A stretch of 17,660 bases of DNA. Origin: CAZXVW01 sp964644025 (GTDB lineage Bacteria > Acidobacteriota > Terriglobia > Bryobacterales > Bryobacteraceae). This document shows, piece by piece, positions 1 to 6,630 of this stretch. The notes under the pieces were generated by a model. That model saw only the letters and a list, made by a program, of their open reading frames with translations. It made no database searches and was not told the DNA's origin. How positions within the stretch are numbered: position 1 is the stretch's first letter; the number at the start of each line of letters is the position of its first letter. The translations under genes and the position numbers were made by a program. Location of the stretch: positions 1 to 17,660 of the forward strand of contig CAZXVW010000076.1 of the NCBI GenBank assembly GCA_964644025.1, given 5' to 3'.

Positions 1-1116
1 GTCGAGGTCCTGAGGCAGGGCCCAGAAACCGCTGGTGAGGACGTTGACGCCGGCAGCCTGCAGCCGGGTTGTCAACCCCGGTTTGCGATTGAGTTCGACG
101 GGATCAAGATTGAACAAGGTGCGCACGAACAGAGACCGGCCAGGGTCGTAGTTTTCCAGCAGATGGCCATCGCGGCTGAAGTGGGGCACGGCGAGTGGGT
201 TACCGACGACGACCGGGACGCGGGTCTGATGTCGTTCCGCTTGAACGATTATGTTGGTGACGCCCGCGGCCACGGCTCGCACCACACCGCCGGAACTCAC
301 CGAGGCGATGCTGGGATTCTCACTTCGATAGCTGACGGCAGCGGCCGGCGCCCGGTCTCCATTGGTGTAGAGCAGGGAAGCAGAGAGCGCCACGGATTGA
401 CCGGACGTCATGAACAGTTCCCGGTAGCGCGGCAGCACGGCCCGGACGGCGCGTCCGTTGTCGAAGGTGACGCTGACCTGCGTCATCGCAACCGGGCGTT
501 TGGGTGCGACCAGCGAGTAGACGCCGGCGAACAGTTCGTGCGGTCCGTTGGCGAAGCGGGTCGTGTCCAGCGTCAGGGTGGCGAGCTGACGGTTGCCCCA
601 AACGATGCCCACCTGTTCGCCGTCGACGAAGAACATCACAGCTTCGATGGGGTCGGCGGTACGGATCCGAATCGTCCAGTTGACCCACCCACTGGCCGGA
701 CCTGGTGGAGCAGGCTCGAGGTGTGAAGCTTGCGTCGAATCATTCGCCACTTGAAAGTGCACCGGGGGACTGGTGCTGATCACCCGGCCGGCTGTGTCGC
801 GGGCGACGGCCACGAGTTCCATGTCGCCGTCCCACACGGAGGCTGAGTTCCAGTCGAGCTCGAAGGGCCGGGTGGCGATCCGGCCCGGCCCGAGAGAGCG
901 GCCGTTGAGTAAGAACTCCACGGATGCTGCCTCGGGCGTTCCAATGCTTTGAGCGGCCAGACGGATGGTCCCTCGCAGGGTGGTGTTATCGGCGGGAGAT
1001 GTGATTACCACAGTGGACGCCGCCACGCCGGGCCAAGGACTCCCGATCGCCAAGGCGAGTAAACCGAGAGGCAGGCGAGCGAGAAATGAGCCGATTGTCT
1101 TGTTGAGAATTAACAT
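1..1116 (-). CDS. Secreted multi-Ig-like domain protein, N-terminal part (runs off left edge)
   Basis: The reading frame is open from an ATG at 1116 down to base 1 (372 residues, no stop), so the C-terminus lies outside the window. Residues 1-34 look like a Sec signal peptide: a Lys at 6, a hydrophobic stretch around 9-25, and small residues (GVAAS) before the mature part. Residues 36-125 resemble a Big_7/Big_9-type bacterial Ig domain (VVITSPAD..., SVEFLLNG, LVAVARDTAGR). Residues 140-220 look like a second Ig-like module (VMFFVDGEQVG, FANGPHELFAG). Residues 236-305 fit a Big_2-type repeat (SENPSIASVSSGGVVRAVAAG). From about 312 (PHFSRDG, then SLFVRTLFNLD and AAGVNVLTSGFW) a new domain starts that could be the first strands and helices of a TIM-barrel hydrolase. 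That last assignment is inference. The start has no clear Shine-Dalgarno sequence. The protein is paralogous to the one starting at 16714. It is transcribed away from the glycosyltransferase cluster. Confidence 0.85.
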   Translation of the reverse strand, partial: MLILNKTIGSFLARLPLGLLALAIGSPWPGVAASTVVITSPADNTTLRGTIRLAAQSIGTPEAASVEFLLNGRSLGPGRIATRPFELDWNSASVWDGDMELVAVARDTAGRVISTSPPVHFQVANDSTQASHLEPAPPGPASGWVNWTIRIRTADPIEAVMFFVDGEQVGIVWGNRQLATLTLDTTRFANGPHELFAGVYSLVAPKRPVAMTQVSVTFDNGRAVRAVLPRYRELFMTSGQSVALSASLLYTNGDRAPAAAVSYRSENPSIASVSSGGVVRAVAAGVTNIIVQAERHQTRVPVVVGNPLAVPHFSRDGHLLENYDPGRSLFVRTLFNLDPVELNRKPGLTTRLQAAGVNVLTSGFWALPQDLD

Positions 1117-1400
1117 GACGTGAAGTCCGGATGTAAGTATTGAGAAACGTCTGTACGTCGTTCTGTTGATCGGCGGCCAAGAGGATGCCGGGGCTGGGCG
1201 GAATCTCCGTGCATACGATTTGCTTTGCCGTAGAGTTGGATTGCCAAAGCCCCTACCGCCGGAGCCCGGCCCACCAGTTGCGACACCCCGATGAGAGCTG
1301 ATCCGCCGGTGGCGCCGGCCGGATTCATGACAAACCGGTGCCGGCGGGAGGCAGCCTCGACAGATCCGGTGGAGGAATGGGTGGTTTTCCCCATCAACCG

Positions 1401-1418
1401 GTGGGTGACGTGGGTGAC
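1401..1418. repeat. Tandem 9-bp direct repeat GTGGGTGAC x2
   Basis: Two exact head-to-tail copies of GTGGGTGAC (1401-1409 and 1410-1418). The repeat directly abuts the dyad at 1419-1435. It may be part of a regulator-binding region; this is only suggested by position. Confidence 0.6.
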
Positions 1419-1435
1419 CTGGAAGTTCTTTCCAG
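1419..1435. promoter_or_regulatory. 17-bp perfect dyad (CTGGAA-n5-TTCCAG), possible operator
   Basis: CTGGAA at 1419-1424 and TTCCAG at 1430-1435 are exact reverse complements separated by 5 bases. The size suits a dimeric DNA-binding protein or a small hairpin. No U-tract follows, so it is not a typical terminator. The functional role is inferred. Confidence 0.35.
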
Positions 1436-1454
1436 TGGGAATGTCAAGAATACA

Positions 1455-1485
1455 TACTTGGCGTAACATTATTAGGCGCCGAGTA
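1455..1485. promoter_or_regulatory. 9-bp inverted repeat around an A+T-rich centre, possible operator
   Basis: TACTTGGCG (1455-1463) pairs with CGCCGAGTA (1477-1485) over nine positions with a single T-G wobble. The 13-base centre is A+T-rich (taacattattagg). It is about 175 bases upstream of the first cluster gene. A regulator site or an RNA hairpin in the leader are both possible. Confidence 0.35.
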
Positions 1486-1504
1486 CAGCCTGCGTGAAAA
1501 CGGG

Positions 1505-1519
1505 TTCAAAGCGTTTGAA
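1505..1519. promoter_or_regulatory. 15-bp perfect dyad (TTCAAA-gcg-TTTGAA), possible operator
   Basis: TTCAAA (1505-1510) and TTTGAA (1514-1519) are perfect reverse complements around a 3-base centre. The element is A+T-rich in a GC-rich region, which makes a chance match less likely. It lies about 140 bases before the start of the first glycosyltransferase gene. Confidence 0.4.
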
Positions 1520-1544
1520 GGTGCAATCCGGGTTCCACTTCGTC

Positions 1545-1571
1545 TTGCCAGCGTAGCTGGAGGAATAGAAT
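1545..1571 (+). promoter_or_regulatory. Weak promoter candidate for the glycosyltransferase cluster
   Basis: TTGCCA (1545-1550) and TAGAAT (1566-1571) resemble sigma-70 -35 and -10 boxes, but the spacing is 15 bases, shorter than the usual 16-18. A short dyad CCAGC-gta-GCTGG (1548-1560) overlaps the -35 box and could be an operator. The candidate is about 90 bases upstream of the start at 1660. It is a tentative match only. Confidence 0.2.
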
Positions 1572-1659
1572 AAACGGGCTTCATCGTGGACCGGACGGTC
1601 TGAGCAACAGAGCTGGACAAGATTTGAAGACGCCACTTTTCTCCCGAAGGAAGAATCCG

Positions 1660-2922
1660 ATGCGGAAAGCGCTGAAAAGCCTGTACTTAAATCCCGTGGG
1701 CCAGATCGGTGGCGCCGAAAATGTCTTACTTAATTTACTCAGCGGCGTCCGGGAACAATCACCACGAGCCGATGTCACTCTGATTGCGGCGGCGGACGGG
1801 CCGCTGGTGAGAAGAGCACGGCTCATGAAGGTGAAGACCCGGGTTTTGCGATTCCCTCGTGCTCTATCGGAGTTTGGGGATTCGGGGCTCGATCGGGGGC
1901 GGCGGAGGTCCCGAATCGGGGTGCTCGCGATGTTGCCCGCGGCACTCCGGGCGGCGGTGGCGGCTGTCGGGTATATCCGGCGGTTATCTAAGGTGGTCCG
2001 GGCGGCGGATCCGGACGTGATCCAAACGAACGGGCTGAAGATGCACATCCTGGCAAGCTGGCTCAAACTCCCCGGGGTGCCCCTGATTTGGCACGTGCAT
2101 GACTACGTAAGCCAGCGGCCGCTGATGCGGATTCTGATCCGGCTCCACGCGAGGCGTTGCCGGCTGGCCATTGTGCCTTCGCGCAGTGTGGCGGCAGATT
2201 TCGAAACAGTTTGCAGGGGGCGAGTCTCCATTTGTTGCGTGTACAACGGAATCGACCTCGACCGTTTCTCGCCGGTGGTTGCCAACGCCGACTCGGATGA
2301 CGTCCCCGGAGAACGGATTTCGGTGAGAAGAGATTTGCGCATTGGTCTGGTAGCGACGTTCGCCCGGTGGAAGGGACAGGAAGTATTTCTTGAGGCGCTG
2401 GCATTGCTGCCTCCGGAGTTACCGTTCCGCGCCTATATGGTCGGTGGTCCCGTTTACCAGACCAGGGGGAGCCAGTATACCCTGGATGAGCTCCGGGACC
2501 GGGCGCGCAAACTGGGCGTGGAAGACCGCGTGGTGTTCACGGGTTACGTTGGTGAAACTGCGGCGGTGATCCGCTCACTCGATATCGTCGTGCACGGCAG
2601 CACCAGGCCCGAACCGTTCGGTTTGGTGATCGCCGAAGCGATGGCGTGCGGTAAGGCGGTGATCGTAGCCTCGCACGGCGGCGCCGCCGAGCTCATTGAA
2701 GAAGGGGTGACCGCGCTTGCTCACCATCCTGGAGATGCGGTGAGCTTGGCCGCCAAGATTCGCGTGCTGGCCGAGAATGAGCGGCTGCGGCTCCGCCTGG
2801 GCCGGGCCGCGAGAGAGACGGCAGTGAAACGTTTCGACCGGAGGCGCCTGGCGGCCCAGATTCTGCTCATTTACGAGTCTCTGCTGGTGGAGCGGCCCAT
2901 TGGCTGGCGGGCGGCGGCGTGA
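1660..2922 (+). CDS. GT4-like (GT-B) glycosyltransferase, first gene of the cluster
   Basis: This 420-residue protein has the two-domain GT-B layout. The N-terminal domain carries a Gly-rich loop near 14-19 (GQIGGAE) and HVHD at 145-148. The C-terminal domain has WKG at 238-240, GG at 262-263 and the GT4 E-x7-E motif at E318 and E326 (EPFGLVIAE), which binds the nucleotide sugar. Such enzymes transfer a sugar from a nucleotide donor to a lipid-linked repeat unit on the cytoplasmic side. Donor and linkage cannot be read from sequence. The frame is open upstream to a TTG at 1624, but the ATG at 1660 is preferred because AAGGA sits about 8 bases before it. The downstream gene starts 10 bases after the stop. 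Its C-terminal half most resembles the next gene (shared VGGP, R-x5-GI/V-x2-RV, EPFG), which suggests an old duplication. Confidence 0.9.
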   Translation: MRKALKSLYLNPVGQIGGAENVLLNLLSGVREQSPRADVTLIAAADGPLVRRARLMKVKTRVLRFPRALSEFGDSGLDRGRRRSRIGVLAMLPAALRAAVAAVGYIRRLSKVVRAADPDVIQTNGLKMHILASWLKLPGVPLIWHVHDYVSQRPLMRILIRLHARRCRLAIVPSRSVAADFETVCRGRVSICCVYNGIDLDRFSPVVANADSDDVPGERISVRRDLRIGLVATFARWKGQEVFLEALALLPPELPFRAYMVGGPVYQTRGSQYTLDELRDRARKLGVEDRVVFTGYVGETAAVIRSLDIVVHGSTRPEPFGLVIAEAMACGKAVIVASHGGAAELIEEGVTALAHHPGDAVSLAAKIRVLAENERLRLRLGRAARETAVKRFDRRRLAAQILLIYESLLVERPIGWRAAA

Positions 2923-2932
2923 GGGAGCCAGA

Positions 2933-4060
2933 ATGAAGGTCCTTCACCTGCACAGCGGTAACCTTTATGGTGGGGTGGAGACAACCCTGCTTGCCCTGCA
3001 AGTTTACCGGAATGAGTGCCCGGAAATGGAGCCACAGTTCGGTTTGTGTTTTGCGGGCCGGCTGAGCAGGGAACTCCGGTCGGCGGGCGCACGAGTTCAT
3101 TCGCTCGGTGAAGTGCGGCTCCGGAACCCGTTGCGGGTGTGGCGCGCGCGCCGGCGGCTCAAGGCGTTGATCGAACAGGAACAGTTTGATGCCGTGGTTT
3201 GTCATATGTCCTGGCCGAGCGTCGTGTTCGGCCCGGTGGTGCGGGGCCGGCGGCTTCCACTTGTTTTCTGGATGCACGACGCCACCGGCGGCACGCACTG
3301 GCTGGAACGGTGGGCCGGGAGAACCCCCGCCGATTTAGTCATATGCAACAGCCGGTTCACCGCGCGCCAGGCCCCCGGCCTATTTCCCAAAGCGCCGCGG
3401 CGAGTGCTCTACTGCCCGGTGCCGTCTCCGGGCGCAGGTGAGCGAAGCCGTGGCCGGGCCGCGGTCCGAGAGATGCTCCGGACCTCACAAAGCGACCTGG
3501 TTGTTGTGCAAGTGGGGCGGATGGAGGCCTGGAAGGGACACCTGGCACATCTGCAGGCGTTAGCGAAACTCGCGGACCGGGGTAGCTGGACGTGTTGGAT
3601 GGTGGGAGGTCCCCAGAAACCAGCCGAACGGGCCTACTTCAAGCGACTGTGCAAGACGGCGCGGGAGCTGGGGATCGCCTCGCGGGTCCGGTTCACGGGC
3701 CAGCGAAACGATGTTCCGGACTTACTGGCGGCGGCGGACATATTCTGCCAGCCGAACACGGCGCCGGAGCCATTTGGGGTGGTCTTCATCGAAGCACTCT
3801 ACGCCGGACTGCCGGTGGTGACGACGGCGCTCGGCGGGGCGCTCGAGATTGTGGATGCAAAATCCGGACTGCTGACACCACCTGGCGACGTTCTGAAACT
3901 GGCCGCCGCTTTGCGGCGACTGATGGAAGATTCAGAGCTTCGCTCCGGCGGGGACCAGCGGGCCGCGCGGGCAAGACAGTTGTGCCATCCAGCAACACAG
4001 ATCAGAGCACTTCAAGAGCTCCTGAAGGGCTGCACCGCCAATCAGCGCCGGGCGGCATGA
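2933..4060 (+). CDS. GT4-like (GT-B) glycosyltransferase
   Basis: This 375-residue protein starts MKVLHLHSGN, with a typical N-terminal donor/acceptor-domain loop (YGGVETTLLAL, 12-22) and MHD at 114-116. The C-terminal domain has GRMEAWKG (195-202), VGGP (224-227), RFTG (253-256) and the E-x7-E motif at E279 and E287 (EPFGVVFIE). The ATG at 2933 has a GGGAG ribosome site a few bases upstream; an in-frame TTG at 2900 inside the previous gene is a less likely start. The tail after about residue 335 is Arg- and Ala-rich and poorly conserved-looking. It probably adds one sugar of the repeat unit; its donor is unknown. Confidence 0.9.
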   Translation: MKVLHLHSGNLYGGVETTLLALQVYRNECPEMEPQFGLCFAGRLSRELRSAGARVHSLGEVRLRNPLRVWRARRRLKALIEQEQFDAVVCHMSWPSVVFGPVVRGRRLPLVFWMHDATGGTHWLERWAGRTPADLVICNSRFTARQAPGLFPKAPRRVLYCPVPSPGAGERSRGRAAVREMLRTSQSDLVVVQVGRMEAWKGHLAHLQALAKLADRGSWTCWMVGGPQKPAERAYFKRLCKTARELGIASRVRFTGQRNDVPDLLAAADIFCQPNTAPEPFGVVFIEALYAGLPVVTTALGGALEIVDAKSGLLTPPGDVLKLAAALRRLMEDSELRSGGDQRAARARQLCHPATQIRALQELLKGCTANQRRAA

Positions 4061-4086
4061 CCCCGTCCAGCAGGCTGCTGAGGTGA
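4057..4086 (+). other. Nine-codon mini-ORF overlapping the end of the previous gene
   Basis: An ATG at 4057 overlaps the TGA of the preceding glycosyltransferase gene in an ATGA arrangement. It reads nine codons (MTPSSRLLR) to a TGA at 4084-4086, 19 bases before the polymerase gene. The same stretch holds a small dyad, CAGCA-ggc-TGCTG (4068-4080). It could hand ribosomes on to the polymerase gene, whose own ribosome site is weak, or it may be chance. Confidence 0.2.
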
Positions 4087-4105
4087 TTCAAGACCGAGTT
4101 TACCG

Positions 4106-5500
4106 ATGGGTTTAGCCGCTACTGCACCATATTGGAACCTGGAGACGGCCTACACGGCTGTGCGACGCCGGCCTTGGCTGGAGTACTTTCTGCTCTTCCA
4201 GATTGTGTGCCAGCTCGCGCTGATCGCTGGTCCGTTCGCCCAGTTCCGCGTCCTGTTCCGCAGCTCAGCGTTCGGCGCCAGTCTGGCCATGCTGCTGTTT
4301 CTGCCGCAGAGCCGGCGCCGGCACCCGGCGGCCGCGCTCGGCGGGATCGTGATCGCCATCTACGCTATCTCGCTGTTGCATCCGGGCATGAACACGTTGA
4401 CGGCGGGGACGGCCCAGGTGCTTCTGAATCTTGCGATTCTCGGGCCGTTGTTCTGGGTCATGCGTCTGGAGGTCGATTCGACCTCGTTGCGGCGGCTGCT
4501 CACGATCTTCTGGGGGTTTCATGCATGCAGTGCGGCGCTCGGGGTGATACAGACCTGGTACCCAGGGTTTCTGCAACCAGATATTTCCAGCGTTTACGCC
4601 GGACGGGGAGCCGACTACCTGGAGAGTCTGATGATCCACACAGCGTCTGGGGCGCTCACGTGGCGGCCGATGGGCCTCACCGATGTCCCCGGCGGGGCCG
4701 CGATGTCGGGTTTCTACGCGATTCTGTTCGGCATCGGGATGGCGTTGACGACCAGCCGGGTGTGGGTAAGGGCGGTGGTGCTGGCAAGCATGCTGCTCGG
4801 GTTGGCGGTATTGCTGATGTCGCAGGTCCGCTCGGTGTTGCTGATGCTGTGCTGCTGCGTGCTGGTGTTGGCAGTGATTCTGGCCAAGCGCGGTGACTGG
4901 GCGAAATCAATTCTGCTGGTAGTCATGCTGATCTGGACCGCGGCGTTGGGCTCCCTGATCGCCTTGGCGATTGGTGGTGAGAGCGTGACGAGCCGCCTGG
5001 CCACGCTGACCGAGGGATCACCGGCGGAGGTCTACCAGAAGAACCGCGGCCGATTCCTGGCTGCTACGGTCACCGAGCATCTTCCCCGCTACCCGCTCGG
5101 CGCCGGACTGGGACAGTGGGGAATGACGAACCGGTACTTCGGCCACAATTCGGCCGCCGACCGGGCGGCGATGTGGGTGGAGATCCAGTGGACAGGGTGG
5201 CTGTTCGACGGAGGGATTCCTCTGATCCTGGCTTACCTGGCGGCGCTATACGTGGCGATCCGAGCCAGTTGGAAGATCGCGATCAGCCGCAGTGTGTCTC
5301 GCGCCATTTGGATATGGGGGGCGATCCTGGTCGCTTACGGCGTGGGAGTGGCGGCCATCACCTTTAACTACCCAATCTTCATTGGTCAGGGCGGCATGGA
5401 GTTCTGGCTACTGCAGGCTGCGCTGTTTGCCGCGGCGCATTCCGAGTACCGCCGGCGGGTGGCCAGGCGGGAAGCCGAAGCGATACGCGGAACCCAATGA
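4106..5500 (+). CDS. Wzy / O-antigen ligase-like polysaccharide polymerase (integral membrane)
   Basis: The 464-residue protein is very hydrophobic, with about 12 predicted membrane segments (roughly 26-45, 54-68, 76-93, 103-120, 130-150, 196-214, 219-238, 241-260, 266-290, 366-388, 398-420, 428-445). Between the last two groups is a large hydrophilic loop (about 291-360). This is the layout of the Wzy_C/O-antigen-ligase family (PF04932). QVRS at 240-243 and GHNS at 346-349 match the conserved Arg and HN features of that family. Known members polymerise or ligate undecaprenyl-linked glycans on the periplasmic face. Flanking glycosyltransferases and the flippase further on favour polymerase over ligase, but sequence alone cannot decide. 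The start ATG has only a weak ribosome site. The stop overlaps the next gene's ATG (ATGA). Confidence 0.85.
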   Translation: MGLAATAPYWNLETAYTAVRRRPWLEYFLLFQIVCQLALIAGPFAQFRVLFRSSAFGASLAMLLFLPQSRRRHPAAALGGIVIAIYAISLLHPGMNTLTAGTAQVLLNLAILGPLFWVMRLEVDSTSLRRLLTIFWGFHACSAALGVIQTWYPGFLQPDISSVYAGRGADYLESLMIHTASGALTWRPMGLTDVPGGAAMSGFYAILFGIGMALTTSRVWVRAVVLASMLLGLAVLLMSQVRSVLLMLCCCVLVLAVILAKRGDWAKSILLVVMLIWTAALGSLIALAIGGESVTSRLATLTEGSPAEVYQKNRGRFLAATVTEHLPRYPLGAGLGQWGMTNRYFGHNSAADRAAMWVEIQWTGWLFDGGIPLILAYLAALYVAIRASWKIAISRSVSRAIWIWGAILVAYGVGVAAITFNYPIFIGQGGMEFWLLQAALFAAAHSEYRRRVARREAEAIRGTQ

Positions 5501-6630
5501 GCCTGTTTCTTCTCGTAGCCGGAGACTTTGCGGAGACCGGTGGCATGGACCGGGCCAACTTTGCCTTGGCCGGATACCTGGCGGACCGCGGAGATGAAGT
5601 ACACCTGGTGACGCACCGGGCGGCGGCCGAATTACGGGAGCGCCCGAACGTGTACGAACACGCGGCGCCGAAACCGCTCGATTCGTATTTCCTCGGTGCT
5701 CCCTGGCTGGATTACCTTGGCCGGTATCACGCGCGGCGGATCGCCGCTCGCGGCGGCCGGGTGGTGGTAAACGGCGGTAACTGCATCTGGGGTGACGTGA
5801 ATTGGGTTCACTACGTGCACGCATCCCATGTTCCCCAGAGCCGCGCCCATGCGGCCCACGCATTGAAAACGTACCTGCACCACCGCCGGTCGCTGGACCG
5901 CGAGGCGGCGGCGCTCCGTTGCGCCCGAGTGATCATTGCCAATTCCGAACGCACCAGGCGCGACCTGGTGGAAAAGGTGGGCGTTGATGAGGGCCGTGCC
6001 CGGACGGTCTATTTAGGAATAGATTCTGAGCAGTTTCGTCCCCCGAAGGCCGGGGAACGGCGGCAAATCCGCCTGTGTTTCGGGTGGAGGCTGCAAGCCA
6101 CGAAGATCGCTTTCATCGGAGGACTCGGGGACCGGCGTAAGGGCTTTGACACCGTGTTTGAGGCCTGGCGCCGCCTCAATGGCCGGCCGGAGTGGGAAGC
6201 GGATCTCGTGGTGATGGGGCGGGGCGCGGAGTTACCCGGCTGGAAGCGGAGAGTAGCTGCGGAAGGCCTGTCGGACCAAGTGGAATTTCTCGGCTTCCGG
6301 GACGACATCCCACGGGTGCTCGCCGCCTGTGACCTCGTGGTGGCTCCCACTCGATACGAACCTTACGGGCTGGCGGTCCAGGAAGCGCTCGCAATGGGGA
6401 TCCCCGCTGTTGTTACTCGAAGTGCCGGGATTGCGGAACACTACCGGGCGGAGTTACAGGAGCTGCTGCTGAACGACCCCGAGAACCCGGTGGAACTGGC
6501 GGAACGGCTCGGTCACTGGCGGCGGAATCGCAGCCGGTTCGAGCAACCGCTGGCGCGGCTCTCGGCTGAGTTGCGCCTTCATTCCTGGACGCGCATGGCC
6601 GAGCAGATGGTCAAATGCATTACGGTGTGA
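5497..6630 (+). CDS. GT4-like (GT-B) glycosyltransferase
   Basis: This 377-residue protein has an N-terminal domain with GDFAETGGMDRANF (9-22), NGGNCIWGDVNWVHYVH (92-108) and ANSERTRRDL (148-157). The C-terminal domain has FIGGLGDRRKGFD (206-218), FLGFRDD (264-270) and the E-x7-E motif at E288 and E296 (EPYGLAVQE). It is a retaining-type GT-B glycosyltransferase by family. The donor is unknown. Its ATG overlaps the polymerase stop by four bases, which suggests coupled translation. Its end overlaps the next gene. Confidence 0.9.
   Translation: MSLFLLVAGDFAETGGMDRANFALAGYLADRGDEVHLVTHRAAAELRERPNVYEHAAPKPLDSYFLGAPWLDYLGRYHARRIAARGGRVVVNGGNCIWGDVNWVHYVHASHVPQSRAHAAHALKTYLHHRRSLDREAAALRCARVIIANSERTRRDLVEKVGVDEGRARTVYLGIDSEQFRPPKAGERRQIRLCFGWRLQATKIAFIGGLGDRRKGFDTVFEAWRRLNGRPEWEADLVVMGRGAELPGWKRRVAAEGLSDQVEFLGFRDDIPRVLAACDLVVAPTRYEPYGLAVQEALAMGIPAVVTRSAGIAEHYRAELQELLLNDPENPVELAERLGHWRRNRSRFEQPLARLSAELRLHSWTRMAEQMVKCITV

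Larger units (their letters stand above)
1117..1659. other. 543-base intergenic region, probable divergent control region
   Basis: No reading frame here looks like a convincing gene. The longest (119 codons, minus strand 1110-1469) has no ribosome site and no recognisable motif. The right half holds a tandem 9-bp repeat (1401-1418) and four short dyads (1419-1435, 1455-1485, 1505-1519, 1548-1560). It also includes an A+T-rich patch (about 1464-1475) that stands out from the GC-rich surroundings. It lies between a leftward gene and a rightward gene cluster, so promoters for both are expected here. I could not pick out strong -35/-10 pairs with confidence. Confidence 0.6.

Noticed and set aside
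163..726. 187-codon plus-strand frame antisense to the left-edge Ig-type protein
   Set aside because: The opposite strand encodes a protein with clear paralogy to the one at the right edge, which settles the coding strand.
1442..1447. Perfect TTGACA (-35 box) on the minus strand upstream of the left-edge gene
   Set aside because: No acceptable -10 box lies 16-18 bases downstream on that strand, and it is more than 320 bases from the start codon.
1110..1469. 119-codon minus-strand frame in the intergenic region, overlapping the left-edge gene's start
   Set aside because: No ribosome site, no recognisable motif, and no clear codon bias. It covers the repeats and dyads of the control region. 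It could be real only if conserved in relatives.
4068..4080. Hairpin CAGCA-ggc-TGCTG as an intrinsic terminator between the second glycosyltransferase and polymerase genes
   Set aside because: The stem is only five pairs and no T-run follows; the gene order suggests read-through.
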